From positions 1-37,965 of the forward strand of contig CAZBGI010000034.1 of the NCBI GenBank assembly GCA_964491395.1: 37,965 nt of DNA. The letters run 5' to 3'. Below, piece after piece: positions 24,945-35,200 of this stretch. The DNA is from SKVR01 sp964491395 (lineage in GTDB: Bacteria; Bacteroidota; Bacteroidia; Bacteroidales; UBA7960). Under the pieces are notes generated by a model. It was not told where the DNA came from. It searched no databases and worked only from the letters and a program-made list of their open reading frames with translations. A program made the position numbers and the translations under genes. Positions within the stretch are counted from its first letter, which is position 1, and each line of letters opens with the position of its first letter.

Positions 24945-24968
24945 AAAAGCGGCTAAAAGCCGCTTTTA
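24945..24968 (-). terminator. Hairpin with T-tract between the cDPGS-like gene and pyrB
   Basis: Arms agcggct (24948-24954) and agccgct (24958-24964) with a 3-nt loop, flanked by A and T runs that extend the stem. On the minus strand it ends in nine Ts. It begins 5 bp past the stop of the upstream gene, ideal for a terminator, and 55 bp before pyrB, where it could also act as an attenuator. Confidence 0.8.
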
Positions 24969-24972
24969 AAAA

Positions 24973-26325
24973 CTATTTACATCCGCAGGTTTTGCTGACG
25001 AGATTTTTGCTTTTGAGAAATTCGCAAACCAAATCGCAGAGAATGGGTTTTCCGATTTCCTGTAATTCATAATCAACTTTTACCACGGGCTTATTGATTT
25101 TTACAATTCTTTGCAGGTCGATGGGAGTAGCAATCACCACCGCATCGCAATCCGTATTGTTGATGGTTTTTTCCAGGTCAGCTACTTGCTGTTCGCCGTA
25201 GCCCATTGCCGGGAGCAGAGTGCCAATGTTGGGATAAATTTCAAAAGTTTCTTTCAGTCTTCCCACAACAAAGGGCCTTGGATCAACCAGTTCTGCCGCT
25301 CCAAATTTTTTGGCGGCTACTGTTCCGGCACCAATCTTCATATGACCGTGGGTAAGTGTGGGGCCGTCTTCTACTACCAAAACACGTTTGTTTTTAATGA
25401 GTTCGGGCTTGCTTACGGTAAGCGGAGATGCTCCGTCAACAACCACTGCATCCGGATTCACTTTGGCAATATTATCACGCACTATCTGAATATTTTCAGG
25501 AGATGAGCTGTCCATTTTGTTGATAACCACAATATCCGCGAGCCTGAGTGTTGTTTCTCCCGGGTAGTAATTCAGTTCGTGACCAGGACGATGGGGGTCT
25601 ACAACGGTAACCATCAGGTCTGGCTTGTAGAATGGGAAGTCGTTGTTTCCTCCATCCCACAGGATTACATCCGCCTCTTTTTCTGCTTCGCGCACGATGG
25701 CTTCATAGTCAACGCCGGCATAAATTACGTTTCCGCGCACTACGTGGGGTTCGTACTCTTCCATTTCTTCAATGGTACACTTGTGCTTTTTCAGATCTTC
25801 TACTGTAGCAAACCGTTGTACTTTCTGAGCAACCAAATCGCCGTAAGGCATGGGATGGCGTATGGCAACAACTTTAATTCCATGCTCCATCAGGGCTTCA
25901 ATAATTTTCCTGGAAGTCTGGCTCTTACCGCATCCGGTGCGAACTGCTCCTACAGCAATTACCGGCTTGGTGCTTTTTACCATGGTTTCTTTGGGGCCAA
26001 TAAGCAAAAAATCGGCTCCGTTTGCATTAACGATAGAACCGATTGTCATAACTTCCTGATAGGAAACGTCACTGTATGAGAATGCACATATATCTACATC
26101 CAGTTCCTTGATTAATTTGGGTAAATCATCCTGTTTGTGAATGGGAATACCTTCAGGATACAATTCTCCTGCCAGTTCAGCGGGATATTTTCTACCATCA
26201 ATGTCAGGAATCTGTGCAGCGGTAAAAGCTACCACTTGATAATTTTCATTGGTTCGATAATAGGTGTTGAAATTGTGAAAATCTCGTCCGGCAGCGCCGA
26301 TAATGATTACGTTTTTTTTACTCAT
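24973..26325 (-). CDS. Cyclic 2,3-diphosphoglycerate synthetase-like P-loop protein
   Basis: 450 residues. In methanogens the characterised family member closes 2,3-diphosphoglycerate into its cyclic form using ATP; bacterial members are usually just called GTPases and their role is unknown. An N-terminal Rossmann-like domain (KNVIIIGAAGRDFHNFNTYY, 4-23) precedes a P-loop, GAVRTGCGKS (126-135). DGGNNDFPF (Walker-B-like) and VINKMDSS follow, and a C-terminal cysteine tail, TCGCK, closes the protein. The length matches the family. No signal peptide or membrane segment. It has its own likely promoter (26381-26409). Confidence 0.8.
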   Translation of the reverse strand: MSKKNVIIIGAAGRDFHNFNTYYRTNENYQVVAFTAAQIPDIDGRKYPAELAGELYPEGIPIHKQDDLPKLIKELDVDICAFSYSDVSYQEVMTIGSIVNANGADFLLIGPKETMVKSTKPVIAVGAVRTGCGKSQTSRKIIEALMEHGIKVVAIRHPMPYGDLVAQKVQRFATVEDLKKHKCTIEEMEEYEPHVVRGNVIYAGVDYEAIVREAEKEADVILWDGGNNDFPFYKPDLMVTVVDPHRPGHELNYYPGETTLRLADIVVINKMDSSSPENIQIVRDNIAKVNPDAVVVDGASPLTVSKPELIKNKRVLVVEDGPTLTHGHMKIGAGTVAAKKFGAAELVDPRPFVVGRLKETFEIYPNIGTLLPAMGYGEQQVADLEKTINNTDCDAVVIATPIDLQRIVKINKPVVKVDYELQEIGKPILCDLVCEFLKSKNLVSKTCGCK

Positions 26326-26380
26326 GTGTTTTGTCGGTTTAAGTTATGGGTTTGAAATTTGGTTACTGTATAAAATCTCA

Positions 26381-26409
26381 CAAACCTACACAAAATTTGT
26401 AAAAGGCAA
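26381..26409 (-). promoter_or_regulatory. Likely promoter of the cDPGS-like gene
   Basis: On the minus strand TTG (26409-26407), an 18-bp spacer and TAGGTTTG (26388-26381). The -7 element is a full match; the spacer is slightly short. The start codon is 55 bp downstream. Confidence 0.5.
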
Positions 26410-26440
26410 TAAGAAAAATAATTTTTTTTTGCACAAAGAT

Positions 26441-27583
26441 TTACACAGGAACAACACCTATTCCCGGTCTCTGAGGCATTACAATTTGACCGTCCTTAAC
26501 TTTCAGCCCTTCAAAAACATCGTTGTCGATTAGCAGGTTTCCGTCCAGATCCGCCCATTGGGCCAGATGCCCCAGATGTGCCATAGCTGTTACGGCACAT
26601 GAAGTTTCGGTCATGCATCCCAGCATTACTTTCATGTTCATCCCTTTTGCAATACCGGCCATTTTATGTGCTGCCCGCATACCTCCGCATTTCATTAATT
26701 TAATGTTGATACCATCGTAAACTCCATAAAGTTTCTGAATGTCTGCCGGACCTTGCAGGGCCTCATCGGCAATGGTGGGCAGGGGGCTGTTGGCCGTGAG
26801 CCAGGCCATGTCTTCTATGGCATCTACCGGCATGGGTTGCTCTACAAAAACGACCCCTTTTTCTTCAAGCCAGTATATCATATCCAGGGCTTTTTCTTTG
26901 TCTTTCCATCCCTGGTTTACATCCACGCACAATGGTTTATCAGTTACCTCCCGTATGGCTTTCACCATGGCTTTGTCGGTGTCGTGGCCCAGTTTTATTT
27001 TGAGAATGTTGTAAGGTGCTGCCTCCCGGGTTTTTTCTTTTACAACTTCGGGCTTGTCAATACCAATGGTAAATGAAGTATCGGGAACCTTGTCGGGATT
27101 CAAACCCCATATTTTATACCACGGTTGTTGCATGAGTTTGCCCACCAGATCGTGCAGGGCGATGTCAACGCTGGCTTTTGCTGCATAATTGCCGGGAGCC
27201 AGCCCGTCAATGTATTCAATAATATCCTCCAGTTGAAAAGGATCCTTGAATTGGGACAGGTTCACCTTCTTCAGAAATGTTTCTACCGTTTGATGGCTCT
27301 CGCCAAGGTAAGGAGGCATGGAAGCCTCGCCATAACCTGTTATGCCTTCAAACTGAATCTGGGTGAGCATAACCGGAGTAGTGCTGCGGCTGCTTCCGGC
27401 CAGGGTGAAAACGTGTGTAAGTTCCAGTTCGTAGGGCTTGAAGCTAAGTTGCATTCCTTTGCCTGAAAATGCTGCGGCACCGCTGTTGTCTGCCGTGTGG
27501 GCACAGCTTTTAAATACCGGGGGAATCACTAATGCACTGCTCATAAGGCCCGCTGTTTTTAAAAAGTCTCTTCTGTTTTTCAT
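26441..27583 (-). CDS. Exported dipeptide epimerase (enolase superfamily; L-Ala-D/L-Glu epimerase type)
   Basis: 380 residues from MKNRRDFLKTAG (ATG 27583-27581), preferred over an in-frame start 26 codons upstream because it opens with a twin-arginine signal (NRRDFLKTAGLMSSALVIPP). A Cys at residue 27 may make it a Tat lipoprotein. Enolase-superfamily residues are present: K195 and K197 (LKIKLG), D221 (CVDVNQ), E248 (FVEQP), D273/E274 (IADEA) and K295 (NIKLMKCGG). A C-terminal DLDGN (345-349) supplies the DxD that holds the dipeptide amino group in dipeptide epimerases. Expected to interconvert L-Ala-D-Glu and L-Ala-L-Glu or similar dipeptides, here outside the cytoplasm. It lies 186 bp after the NlpC/P60 gene. 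Confidence 0.9.
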   Translation of the reverse strand: MKNRRDFLKTAGLMSSALVIPPVFKSCAHTADNSGAAAFSGKGMQLSFKPYELELTHVFTLAGSSRSTTPVMLTQIQFEGITGYGEASMPPYLGESHQTVETFLKKVNLSQFKDPFQLEDIIEYIDGLAPGNYAAKASVDIALHDLVGKLMQQPWYKIWGLNPDKVPDTSFTIGIDKPEVVKEKTREAAPYNILKIKLGHDTDKAMVKAIREVTDKPLCVDVNQGWKDKEKALDMIYWLEEKGVVFVEQPMPVDAIEDMAWLTANSPLPTIADEALQGPADIQKLYGVYDGINIKLMKCGGMRAAHKMAGIAKGMNMKVMLGCMTETSCAVTAMAHLGHLAQWADLDGNLLIDNDVFEGLKVKDGQIVMPQRPGIGVVPV

Positions 27584-27769
27584 CTGTCTGAATTTTTTAA
27601 AATGGCTATAGAGAATATCCAAAACTTCCTTTCTTCGCTGATAACCAATTGGTTTTTTCAAGGGTCATCTTGTGTGTTTAAAGCCTACTCATGAAGGTTG
27701 CATCATGAAAAGCATTGAATGCGTGTTGGTCGTTGTGTTGACGGATGTGTCGGTTTTTTATCTGCTTCG

Positions 27770-28939
27770 CTAATACCAGGGATGATTTTTGACAGGGATA
27801 ATCCCCGGGGTGTTTTCTTTGCCCATGATTCTTCTTGCCGATGCAAGCCGGCTTGTATTGGATTCATCATAGTCATCATCTTCTGGATTGAGGCTGTTTA
27901 TTCTCACCATGCCACTGGCATGTATAAACTTGTTATCATTCATATACATGGCTACATGTATGATGGGAGAGTCTTTTTCTGCTCTGGCGCTGAAAAAAAG
28001 CAAATCGCCTGTTTGATATAAATCGCTGTCTTTGCCCACAGGGATATGTTCTCCGTGTTTTGCCTGTAATGATGCATCACGGGCAAGGATGATACCATTC
28101 ATAAAATAGATGGTTTTCGTATAACCACTGCAGTCAATTCCTTTGTTGGATGTGCCTCCCCATAAATAGGGGACTCCTTTCATTTGGTGTGCCGTTGCGA
28201 GCAGGTTTTCAGCGCCAGGCTTTGCAGTGTGTTTCCATTCTTCAAAATCCTGAACATGTTCGCTGGCAATCATGGCTTTCCGTCCATCGGGAAGTTGCAC
28301 CTGCAAGGAGTTTGACGAAGAAGAGCTCACCTCAAGGATGCAACCCATTACGACATCTGATACGGCGAGTTTGGTAAGACTGTCGGTAAGAAGAACAAAA
28401 GGGGATGTAATAATCACTTTTTGCGTTTTTTGCCAGTGGGACAGTTGTTGCTCAGACAGGGGATGAAAAGCTGCATTTTCAATCCACGATAAGTACTTGT
28501 CGGGTGTCTGGATAAACGACCAGTTTCGGGTTTTTTTGAGAATTTTTACCGGTGTGCCCATGAGTGCCTGGCTTACAAGTTCTGCTCTGTGGTAGGGTTT
28601 TGCTCTCAGATTGGCAGTGCTGATGTTTACTATCCCCCAGGCATGTTCGTTTGCAACAGGAAGGATTGCAATGCTGTCGGTAATAGAAATTCCTTTGCTG
28701 GTCAAAGAGTCGATAAGCTTATCTTTCAATGCGGGATTGTCGGTTTCGCCATGAAGGATAATTTTCCGGATGCCTGCTTTCTCTGGTTCTATAGCAAAAA
28801 CATTTTCTCTTAGATCTCCTGCTTTGTTTTGGGTAAAATATTCAATGATTTCAACAGCCTGGTCATGCTGGGTGCATCCGGCCATAAAGGACAGTAACAC
28901 CATCCAGAAGATATTCTTTAATGTTGTATTGTGAATCAT
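27770..28939 (-). CDS. SH3-NlpC/P60 endopeptidase lipoprotein (YkfC-like)
   Basis: 389 residues from the ATG at 28939, chosen because it gives a lipoprotein signal (FMAGC, C22) and 22 bp of spacing from the upstream stop; an ATG at 28981 would overlap the previous gene. Two bacterial SH3-like domains (about 100-160 and 175-235) precede an NlpC/P60 domain with C270 (GIDCSGYTK), H328 (IIHVAMY) and H340 (FIHASG), the catalytic triad. This SH3-SH3-NlpC/P60 order is that of gamma-D-glutamyl-L-diamino acid endopeptidases that trim free murein peptides starting with L-Ala. Followed by the dipeptide epimerase, as in the ykf murein-peptide operon of Bacillus. Confidence 0.9.
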   Translation of the reverse strand: MIHNTTLKNIFWMVLLSFMAGCTQHDQAVEIIEYFTQNKAGDLRENVFAIEPEKAGIRKIILHGETDNPALKDKLIDSLTSKGISITDSIAILPVANEHAWGIVNISTANLRAKPYHRAELVSQALMGTPVKILKKTRNWSFIQTPDKYLSWIENAAFHPLSEQQLSHWQKTQKVIITSPFVLLTDSLTKLAVSDVVMGCILEVSSSSSNSLQVQLPDGRKAMIASEHVQDFEEWKHTAKPGAENLLATAHQMKGVPYLWGGTSNKGIDCSGYTKTIYFMNGIILARDASLQAKHGEHIPVGKDSDLYQTGDLLFFSARAEKDSPIIHVAMYMNDNKFIHASGMVRINSLNPEDDDYDESNTSRLASARRIMGKENTPGIIPVKNHPWY

Positions 28940-28961
28940 GCTAAGTGGTAGTTTTGATAGT

Positions 28962-30419
28962 TTAGGGGAGGTATTGTACATTCATTGTTCTTTCCCATTC
29001 GTCAAAATAGAGATTCCGCTGTTCCCATTCCATTTCGCCACGCTGAAAGTCCCAGGGTTCACTTCGCGGATGCTCCTTTGCCGGGTAAAGGGGTTGTCCA
29101 TAATCTGTATTGACAATCAGGCGGTAGGCATCAATTCCTGACAGATAAAATTCTTTTACCAGGATGTCTTCTGAGGGTTGCAGTTTGAAAGATACATCTA
29201 CAGGTACCCAACCCACACCATGATACCACACTTCGCACCAGTCGTGCAGATTAACATTGTCGGGATGCAGCATCCACCCACTCTGCCAGCGGGCAGGTAT
29301 ACCCATATGTCGGCAAAGTGACATAAACAAAAGGGTTTGCATGCCGCAGTCACCGTGTTGGTGCCTGAGAGTATATTCAGGGATGTTCCTGATAAGTCCG
29401 TATTCCACGGCTGATGCCCAGGGAATGTTATCATTTATCCAGTAATAAAAACTCCTTACCATCTCATAAGGAAGCATATCAGGGGTTGTAAGGGTTTCTG
29501 CGAGTTTTTTTATTTCGTCCGAAAAAACAATATGGGGTATACGCTGCCGGGTGTAAGGTAATATGGAATCGGGTAGTGTTGTAAAGGGAATTGATCGCAG
29601 CGTGTCGGGGTGAAAGTACTGGGCAGCACTGGTAAATTCAAAGGTGGTTTCGAAAAAAGCAGGCCGGTCAGCGGATGTTTTCTGGCTGAGAAATAAGGAT
29701 TGATGGGCAAGATGGTTGGGCGAAATCAAAGGCTTTCCCGGGAGGTAAGAATGAAGGAAGACCTTATTCTGGCGTGGATGATTTCTTAAAGGGTAGGGCA
29801 TCCACATGTTCACTTTCTGCCCCGGAGGAATGGAGTTTTCCGGCAAAGCAGTCTGGTAGTGAAGCAAAAATGTTGTGGGAAGTACCGGTTTGCCTGATGT
29901 GCTGTTTTGGGTGGCTCTTATAATTTCTTGGGTATGTTTAAGGCAGAAGTCTGTGAGTGATTGGTCATTAAGTCCTGTACTTCCTGAAACTTCTCTGAGC
30001 GAATCATTCAGTAGCAAAAGGTTGCGAACAGCACTTTTAAAATATCTTTTTTCATTGTCAATTATCATGAATTCAAGTTGCCGGGAAGTTTCCCATTCGT
30101 TAAGAAGGGAAGATGTTGCAACAATCCCCTTTTCCCGGAGCAAACGGGTGATGTCAGAAGCGTTATAAGGGTATTCTTTTTGATAACGGCTGATGTAATC
30201 CTTAATGCTGTCTGTAAATTCTATGGAAGTTTTATCAGTGTGGCTGTGTCGGATTATTTTTATCTGCTCTAACGCAGTTTTAAAATCACCGGATTGGTAA
30301 TGCTTAGCAATAACATCCAGGGTTTTATCTTGCTTATGAGATCTGATATTGCAGGCTTGCAGCAAAAGGGTCAAAACACATAAGGCAATAAAGAGTATAT
30401 AATGGTGTTCTTTACGCAT
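28962..30419 (-). CDS. Transglutaminase-like cysteine peptidase-fold lipoprotein
   Basis: 485 residues with a lipoprotein signal (LLLQAC, C23). The N-terminal 200 residues are helical with no recognised domain. A middle beta-rich part (about 200-300) is followed by a transglutaminase-like core with the complete triad: C358 (HGDCGMQT), H392 (LHDWCEVW) and D408 (VPVDVSF). Such proteins in bacteria are often peptidases or peptidoglycan-linked enzymes rather than true transglutaminases. Only 22 bp separate its stop from the chosen start of the NlpC/P60 gene, so the two are co-transcribed. Substrate unknown; the context points to peptides. Confidence 0.87.
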   Translation of the reverse strand: MRKEHHYILFIALCVLTLLLQACNIRSHKQDKTLDVIAKHYQSGDFKTALEQIKIIRHSHTDKTSIEFTDSIKDYISRYQKEYPYNASDITRLLREKGIVATSSLLNEWETSRQLEFMIIDNEKRYFKSAVRNLLLLNDSLREVSGSTGLNDQSLTDFCLKHTQEIIRATQNSTSGKPVLPTTFLLHYQTALPENSIPPGQKVNMWMPYPLRNHPRQNKVFLHSYLPGKPLISPNHLAHQSLFLSQKTSADRPAFFETTFEFTSAAQYFHPDTLRSIPFTTLPDSILPYTRQRIPHIVFSDEIKKLAETLTTPDMLPYEMVRSFYYWINDNIPWASAVEYGLIRNIPEYTLRHQHGDCGMQTLLFMSLCRHMGIPARWQSGWMLHPDNVNLHDWCEVWYHGVGWVPVDVSFKLQPSEDILVKEFYLSGIDAYRLIVNTDYGQPLYPAKEHPRSEPWDFQRGEMEWEQRNLYFDEWERTMNVQYLP

Positions 30420-30454
30420 GTTCTTGTGGTGATGCTAAAATATTGGATAAAAGA

Positions 30455-30518
30455 GACGGACAAAATCATTTCCTCTTTCAGTATTTTGTTGTATGAAAGT
30501 GAAATGATCTTGTCCGTC
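30455..30518 (-). terminator. Long hairpin between susD and the transglutaminase-like gene
   Basis: Arms 30455-30471 (gacggacaaaatcattt) and 30502-30518 (aaatgatcttgtccgtc) pair over 17 bp with one wobble; an inner pair, ctttca / tgaaag, extends the stem. It begins 30 bp past the susD stop. On the minus strand it is followed by ctctttta, a weak T-tract, so it may end, attenuate or stabilise the sus transcript. Confidence 0.65.
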
Positions 30519-30547
30519 AGGTTAATTACTTACATTGTTGAAATGGT

Positions 30548-32185
30548 TTAGTATCCAGGGTTCTGCTGATCATCCCATCCGCTGATGTCAATTTCATTTT
30601 GCGGAATAGGGAAAATGTGATGAATCGCAGGATTGTAGTTGTTGGCTTTGAAAAGCGGCTCCCCGGCATCTTCTATCTCGTAACCTACGATGATAGTATT
30701 GCCTTCTTCATCTTCATCATAAAGGATGGTAGTACTGGCTTTCACTTTATACCCATCGGTTTTTACTTCTTTTTCCATCAATCCCCAACGGTTGAGATCC
30801 CAGAAACGATGGTTTTCCATGGCCAGTTCCACACGTCTTTCATGATATATGGCTTCCAGCAGTTGCGGGCCTGAAGCATCTATATCAGGCAAAACATCTT
30901 CGTTTTCACCCCGGGCTCTTTCTCTGACCATGTTTACATAATCGAGAGCATTGCCTTCGTCACCTGTATGATAGCATGCTTCTGCATACAGCAGGTAAAT
31001 GTCAGACAAACGAATTATTCTTTCATTTACCGGAGAGTTTCTCCAGAAAGTGGGTCTTTCATCAGGCCACAAATAATTCTTGAGATTATGTAAGCCTGTA
31101 CGGTCGTCGATGATGTTGGTGTTTTCGGGAGCCCCATGTTCGATTTCATTCTGAATAACCGCTTCAGAAGAGATAATGGTGGCTTCGCGACGGGTATCAC
31201 CTTCTTCGTAGGCTGCATACAAATCATAAGTAGGTTGCTGCAATCCCCAGCCCCAGGGTCCACGAGGCATGGTAAATACGGTAGTAAAATTACCATTGCT
31301 GGTAAAAGTATCGTCGATGCCTGTGTCGGTAAACTGGATTTCGAAAATAGACTCAGGTCCGTTTTCGCCCTCCTGTGAAAAGATATCTCCAAAATAACCC
31401 TCATAAAGGGTATATTCATTGGAAGCAAACAGTTTCTCTGCCCAGGTTTTTGCCTGTTCCCAACCCTGCGCATCATAGAAATCCATGTTGCTGAATCCCG
31501 GGCTTGCGATGTAAGTATAAACTTTTACCAGCATAGCTTGTGCTGCACCTTTGGTGGCGCGACCCATATCAGTATCAGGGTATTCACTTTTTAGAGGCAG
31601 GTCGGCTTCAGCATCAATAAGATCGGCAATGATGAATTCATAAACTTCTTTTGCCGAATCTCTGTCCTGCTCGATTTCGTCAAGTTGTAAAGGCTTTTCG
31701 ATAATGGGCATTCCTCCAAAAGTTCTGACCATATCGAAATAGTAATAAGCACGCAGGAATTTGGCTTCAGCAACAGATCTTTGCTGAATGTACTCGCTCA
31801 TCTCCGGGCGTTCCACTCCATCGAGATTGTAAATAACCTGGTTGCATTTTAGAATTCCTCTCCATATGTGGGGATATTTCCAGCCCATCATCATGTTGTT
31901 GGCGTTGAGATTCCAGTCTTCCATTTCAGCAATGGCCGGCATGTCTCCGGGCTCAGAACCTTTAACAGCGTCATCGGCGATAACATTGCCAAACGCAAAG
32001 TTGGCACTCACATACCTGTAATCCCATAAATGAGAATAGCAGGCGTTGGCAGCTTTGATAGCATGTTCGTCGGTCTGGAAGAAGGTTTCGGTTGTTTGTT
32101 CACCAATTTTATTTTTGTCCAGAAAATCTTCTGTGCAGGAAAAGGTGATTAAACCTATCAGGCTAATAAAAATTAATTTTTTCAT
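30548..32185 (-). CDS. SusD/RagB family nutrient-binding outer membrane lipoprotein
   Basis: 545 residues from MKKLIFISLIG (ATG 32185-32183); the frame extends 28 codons upstream into the spacer after susC. The lipobox TFSC (C18) and the following TEDFLDKNKIGEQTTETFFQ are typical of SusD N-termini. Helical TPR-like stretches and a C-terminal RagB domain (SDIYLLYAEACYHTGDEGNA, then YHERRVELAMENHRFWDLNR, and HHIFPIPQNEIDISGW) are present. SusD proteins form the lid of a SusC channel at the cell surface and capture glycans or peptides. It lies 22 bp after susC. The ligand cannot be read from sequence. Confidence 0.95.
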   Translation of the reverse strand: MKKLIFISLIGLITFSCTEDFLDKNKIGEQTTETFFQTDEHAIKAANACYSHLWDYRYVSANFAFGNVIADDAVKGSEPGDMPAIAEMEDWNLNANNMMMGWKYPHIWRGILKCNQVIYNLDGVERPEMSEYIQQRSVAEAKFLRAYYYFDMVRTFGGMPIIEKPLQLDEIEQDRDSAKEVYEFIIADLIDAEADLPLKSEYPDTDMGRATKGAAQAMLVKVYTYIASPGFSNMDFYDAQGWEQAKTWAEKLFASNEYTLYEGYFGDIFSQEGENGPESIFEIQFTDTGIDDTFTSNGNFTTVFTMPRGPWGWGLQQPTYDLYAAYEEGDTRREATIISSEAVIQNEIEHGAPENTNIIDDRTGLHNLKNYLWPDERPTFWRNSPVNERIIRLSDIYLLYAEACYHTGDEGNALDYVNMVRERARGENEDVLPDIDASGPQLLEAIYHERRVELAMENHRFWDLNRWGLMEKEVKTDGYKVKASTTILYDEDEEGNTIIVGYEIEDAGEPLFKANNYNPAIHHIFPIPQNEIDISGWDDQQNPGY

Positions 32186-32207
32186 TTTTTCTATATTTTT
32201 TTGTTGA

Positions 32208-35200
32208 TTACAATTTGACATTGATACCCAGTGAAACAGCTCTGGTTTGGGGATAAGTTCCATAATCAAGTCCCTGGCTCAATGTGCCTCCTCCAATTTC
32301 AGGATCAAGTCCGCTGTAACTGGTGAAAGTGAGCAGGTTTTGGGCAGAAAAATAAATCCTGATGCCGGAGAACCATTGCTGATTGCTGGAGAAAGTATAC
32401 CCCAACTGCAGGTTTTTCAGGCGAAGGTATGAGCCATCCTCAATAAAGAATTCAGAAGCTCTGAGGTTGTCACTGTTGCTGCCGGCGTTGAGTCCATACA
32501 TATCGTTGATGTCACTGCCTGGATACCAGTGTCCCAGGATGTCTCTGGATTTAGCTGTAGTAAGGGCAGGGTTCATCGTATACCATTTCTGGGCATTGAA
32601 AATATCGTTTCCTTGAGTGCCCTGGAAGAATAAACTCAGGTCAAAACCTTTGTATTCAGCATTGAAGTTAAATCCGTAAAAGAAGTCAGGATGTGGGTTA
32701 CCGATAAAATCGCGGTCTTCTGCGGTAATTTCACCATCACCGTCGAGATCTTTAAAACGGAAATCTCCCGGTACTGCATTGGGTTGATTGCCTTCGGCAA
32801 CTTCCTCCTCGTTCTGGAATACACCATCCAGCACGTATCCGTAAAATGCACCTACAGGATGTCCTACCTCAGTACGGGTAGTAGTGAAAGCACGGAAGGC
32901 GCCACCGGAAATAGGCTGGCCTTCTCCCAGTGATAGTACTTCGTTTTTAATGGAGCTGATATTAAAGTTTACAGAATATTTAAACTCACTTCGGGCATCG
33001 TTTTGATAGCCAAAATTTAGCTCGACACCTTTGTTTTCAACACTACCCACGTTGGAGTAGGGGCTGCTGAGATATCCTGCATAAATGGGCAATGGAACCC
33101 GTACCAGCATGTCTTTGGTTTCCTTGATAAAATAGTCAACCGAGGCAGTTACTCTGCTGTTAAAAAACTCCATGTCTACCCCCAGGTTGGTAGATTCCAC
33201 GGTTTCCCATTTAATGTTCCGGTTTTCCAGGCTGTTGGCCGCTGCACCAATGGCTATCTCATCACCAAATACATAATCGTGCGAGTAAGCCCAGGGTTGA
33301 GTGGTGGCCACAGTAGAAGCAAAACCGTAGGCGCCAATGCGGGCGTTACCTACTTGCCCCCATCCGGTGCGGAGTTTTATTTCAGAAAAGATATCGCGAT
33401 CAACAAAATCCATAAAGTCCTCATTAAGCACTCTCCAACCCAGAGAAACAGAGGGGAAAGTACCAAAACGATTGCCAGGACCAAAAACAGAAGAACCGTC
33501 TCGACGTATTGAGGCTGTCAGCAGGTATCGATCACTATAGGTATAGTTGATACGACCCAGGTATGAGTACATGGCATTTTCAACACCACTGTTATTGGCC
33601 TGATCTCCCTCAGAGGCTGCATCAAGGTACTGCAGTTCAGGATCATCTCCCGGTGTGTTTTGTTTGCGGCCGGTAAGCCATTCTGAATAGTTTAGCTCAG
33701 AGGTGTAACCCGCCAGAAGTGTAAATCCATGATCCTCAATATCGAAACGATAAGTTGCTGTATTATCCCAGAGCCATCCATTATACAGGCTGTTGCTTTT
33801 TTCCACCACACTCAGGTCTTGTCTTTCATCGGGTGCCATATTATAGGCAGGGTTGAAAATATGACCATTGTCTCTTCTCATCTCCAGACTAAAGCTGCTG
33901 CGCAGGGTCAAACCTTCGATGGGGGTCAGATCAAGAAATGCATTTCCCAGTAAAGTATAACGTTGATTTTCGTTAATATCGCGATCTAAGGCAGCTACCG
34001 GGTTTTTAACATCGGTGTAAGGGGAAGAAATAAAACCTGATTCATTCTCTACAGGTGTTATAGGATCAAGTTTTTGGGCTACGTTGATGATACCGTTGTA
34101 ATAATCAGCAGGAACTACATTCCTGGTGGAATGTGACATGCTAAGTCTTGTACCCACATTGAGCCACGAATTCATGCGAGAATCAATATTGGCGCGGAAG
34201 TTTAACCGGTTGTAATCTGATTTCTTCACAATACCCACTTCTTCGTAATACCCTCCAGAAATAAGATAACTGGTTCGTTCCGTTCCTTCTGAGAAACTCA
34301 GGTTATGAGATTGCACTCTTCCCTGGCGGGTAACTTCGTCAAACCAGTCGGTGGTATGATCAAGGTTGTCGGCAGGGTCTACCAGTGTGAACGGCTCCAT
34401 GTCTCCATTTTCTCTTGCGATGCTGATCACGTCATACCATTCTTCTGAATTGAGCAAATCAGGCGTTTTCCATGGATTTCTCACCCCTCCCATGCTTTCA
34501 TAAGTAATCTGGCTCACGCCTTCAGTTCCTGTTTTGGTAGTAACCAATACAACGCCATTGGCCCCTCTTGAGCCATAAATAGCCGTTGCAGAGGCATCTT
34601 TAAGAATTTCAATATTGGCGATGTCATTGGGACTAATGGTGCTGATGTCATTGGTTAGGATGCCATCTACCACATACAGGGGGCTTGGGTCGCCCACGGT
34701 TCCTGTACCTCTGATGCGAATGTTTACACCGGTACCGGGTGCTCCACTGGTGGAAGTTACCTGCACACCGGAAGCACGACCCTGGATAAGGTTAGCGATG
34801 TTTCCTTCTGATTGTGAGGCGAGCTCTTCTCCGTCTACACTGGCAATAGAACCTGTAAGGTCGCTTTTGCGCTGAATACCGTACCCTACTACGATAAACT
34901 CATCGAGCATGGTAATGTCGGGGTCAAGAGAGAAATTCTGGGTCATGTTTTCTCCTGCTTCTACCTCTATAGAAACAGAACTGTCAATATAACCCAGGAA
35001 TTTGGCTACCAATGTAATGTTTCCTTCTGATACCGTCAGGCTATATTCTCCGTCGATATCTGCTGTGGTACCTTGGGTTGTTCCTTCAACCACTACGGTA
35101 GCGCCGGGAAGGGGTTCACCACTGAGTCTGTCAGTAATTTTTCCGCTTATTTGCCCGGTTTGACCAAAGATGCTCCAGCTAAAGACCATCATTAAAGCAA

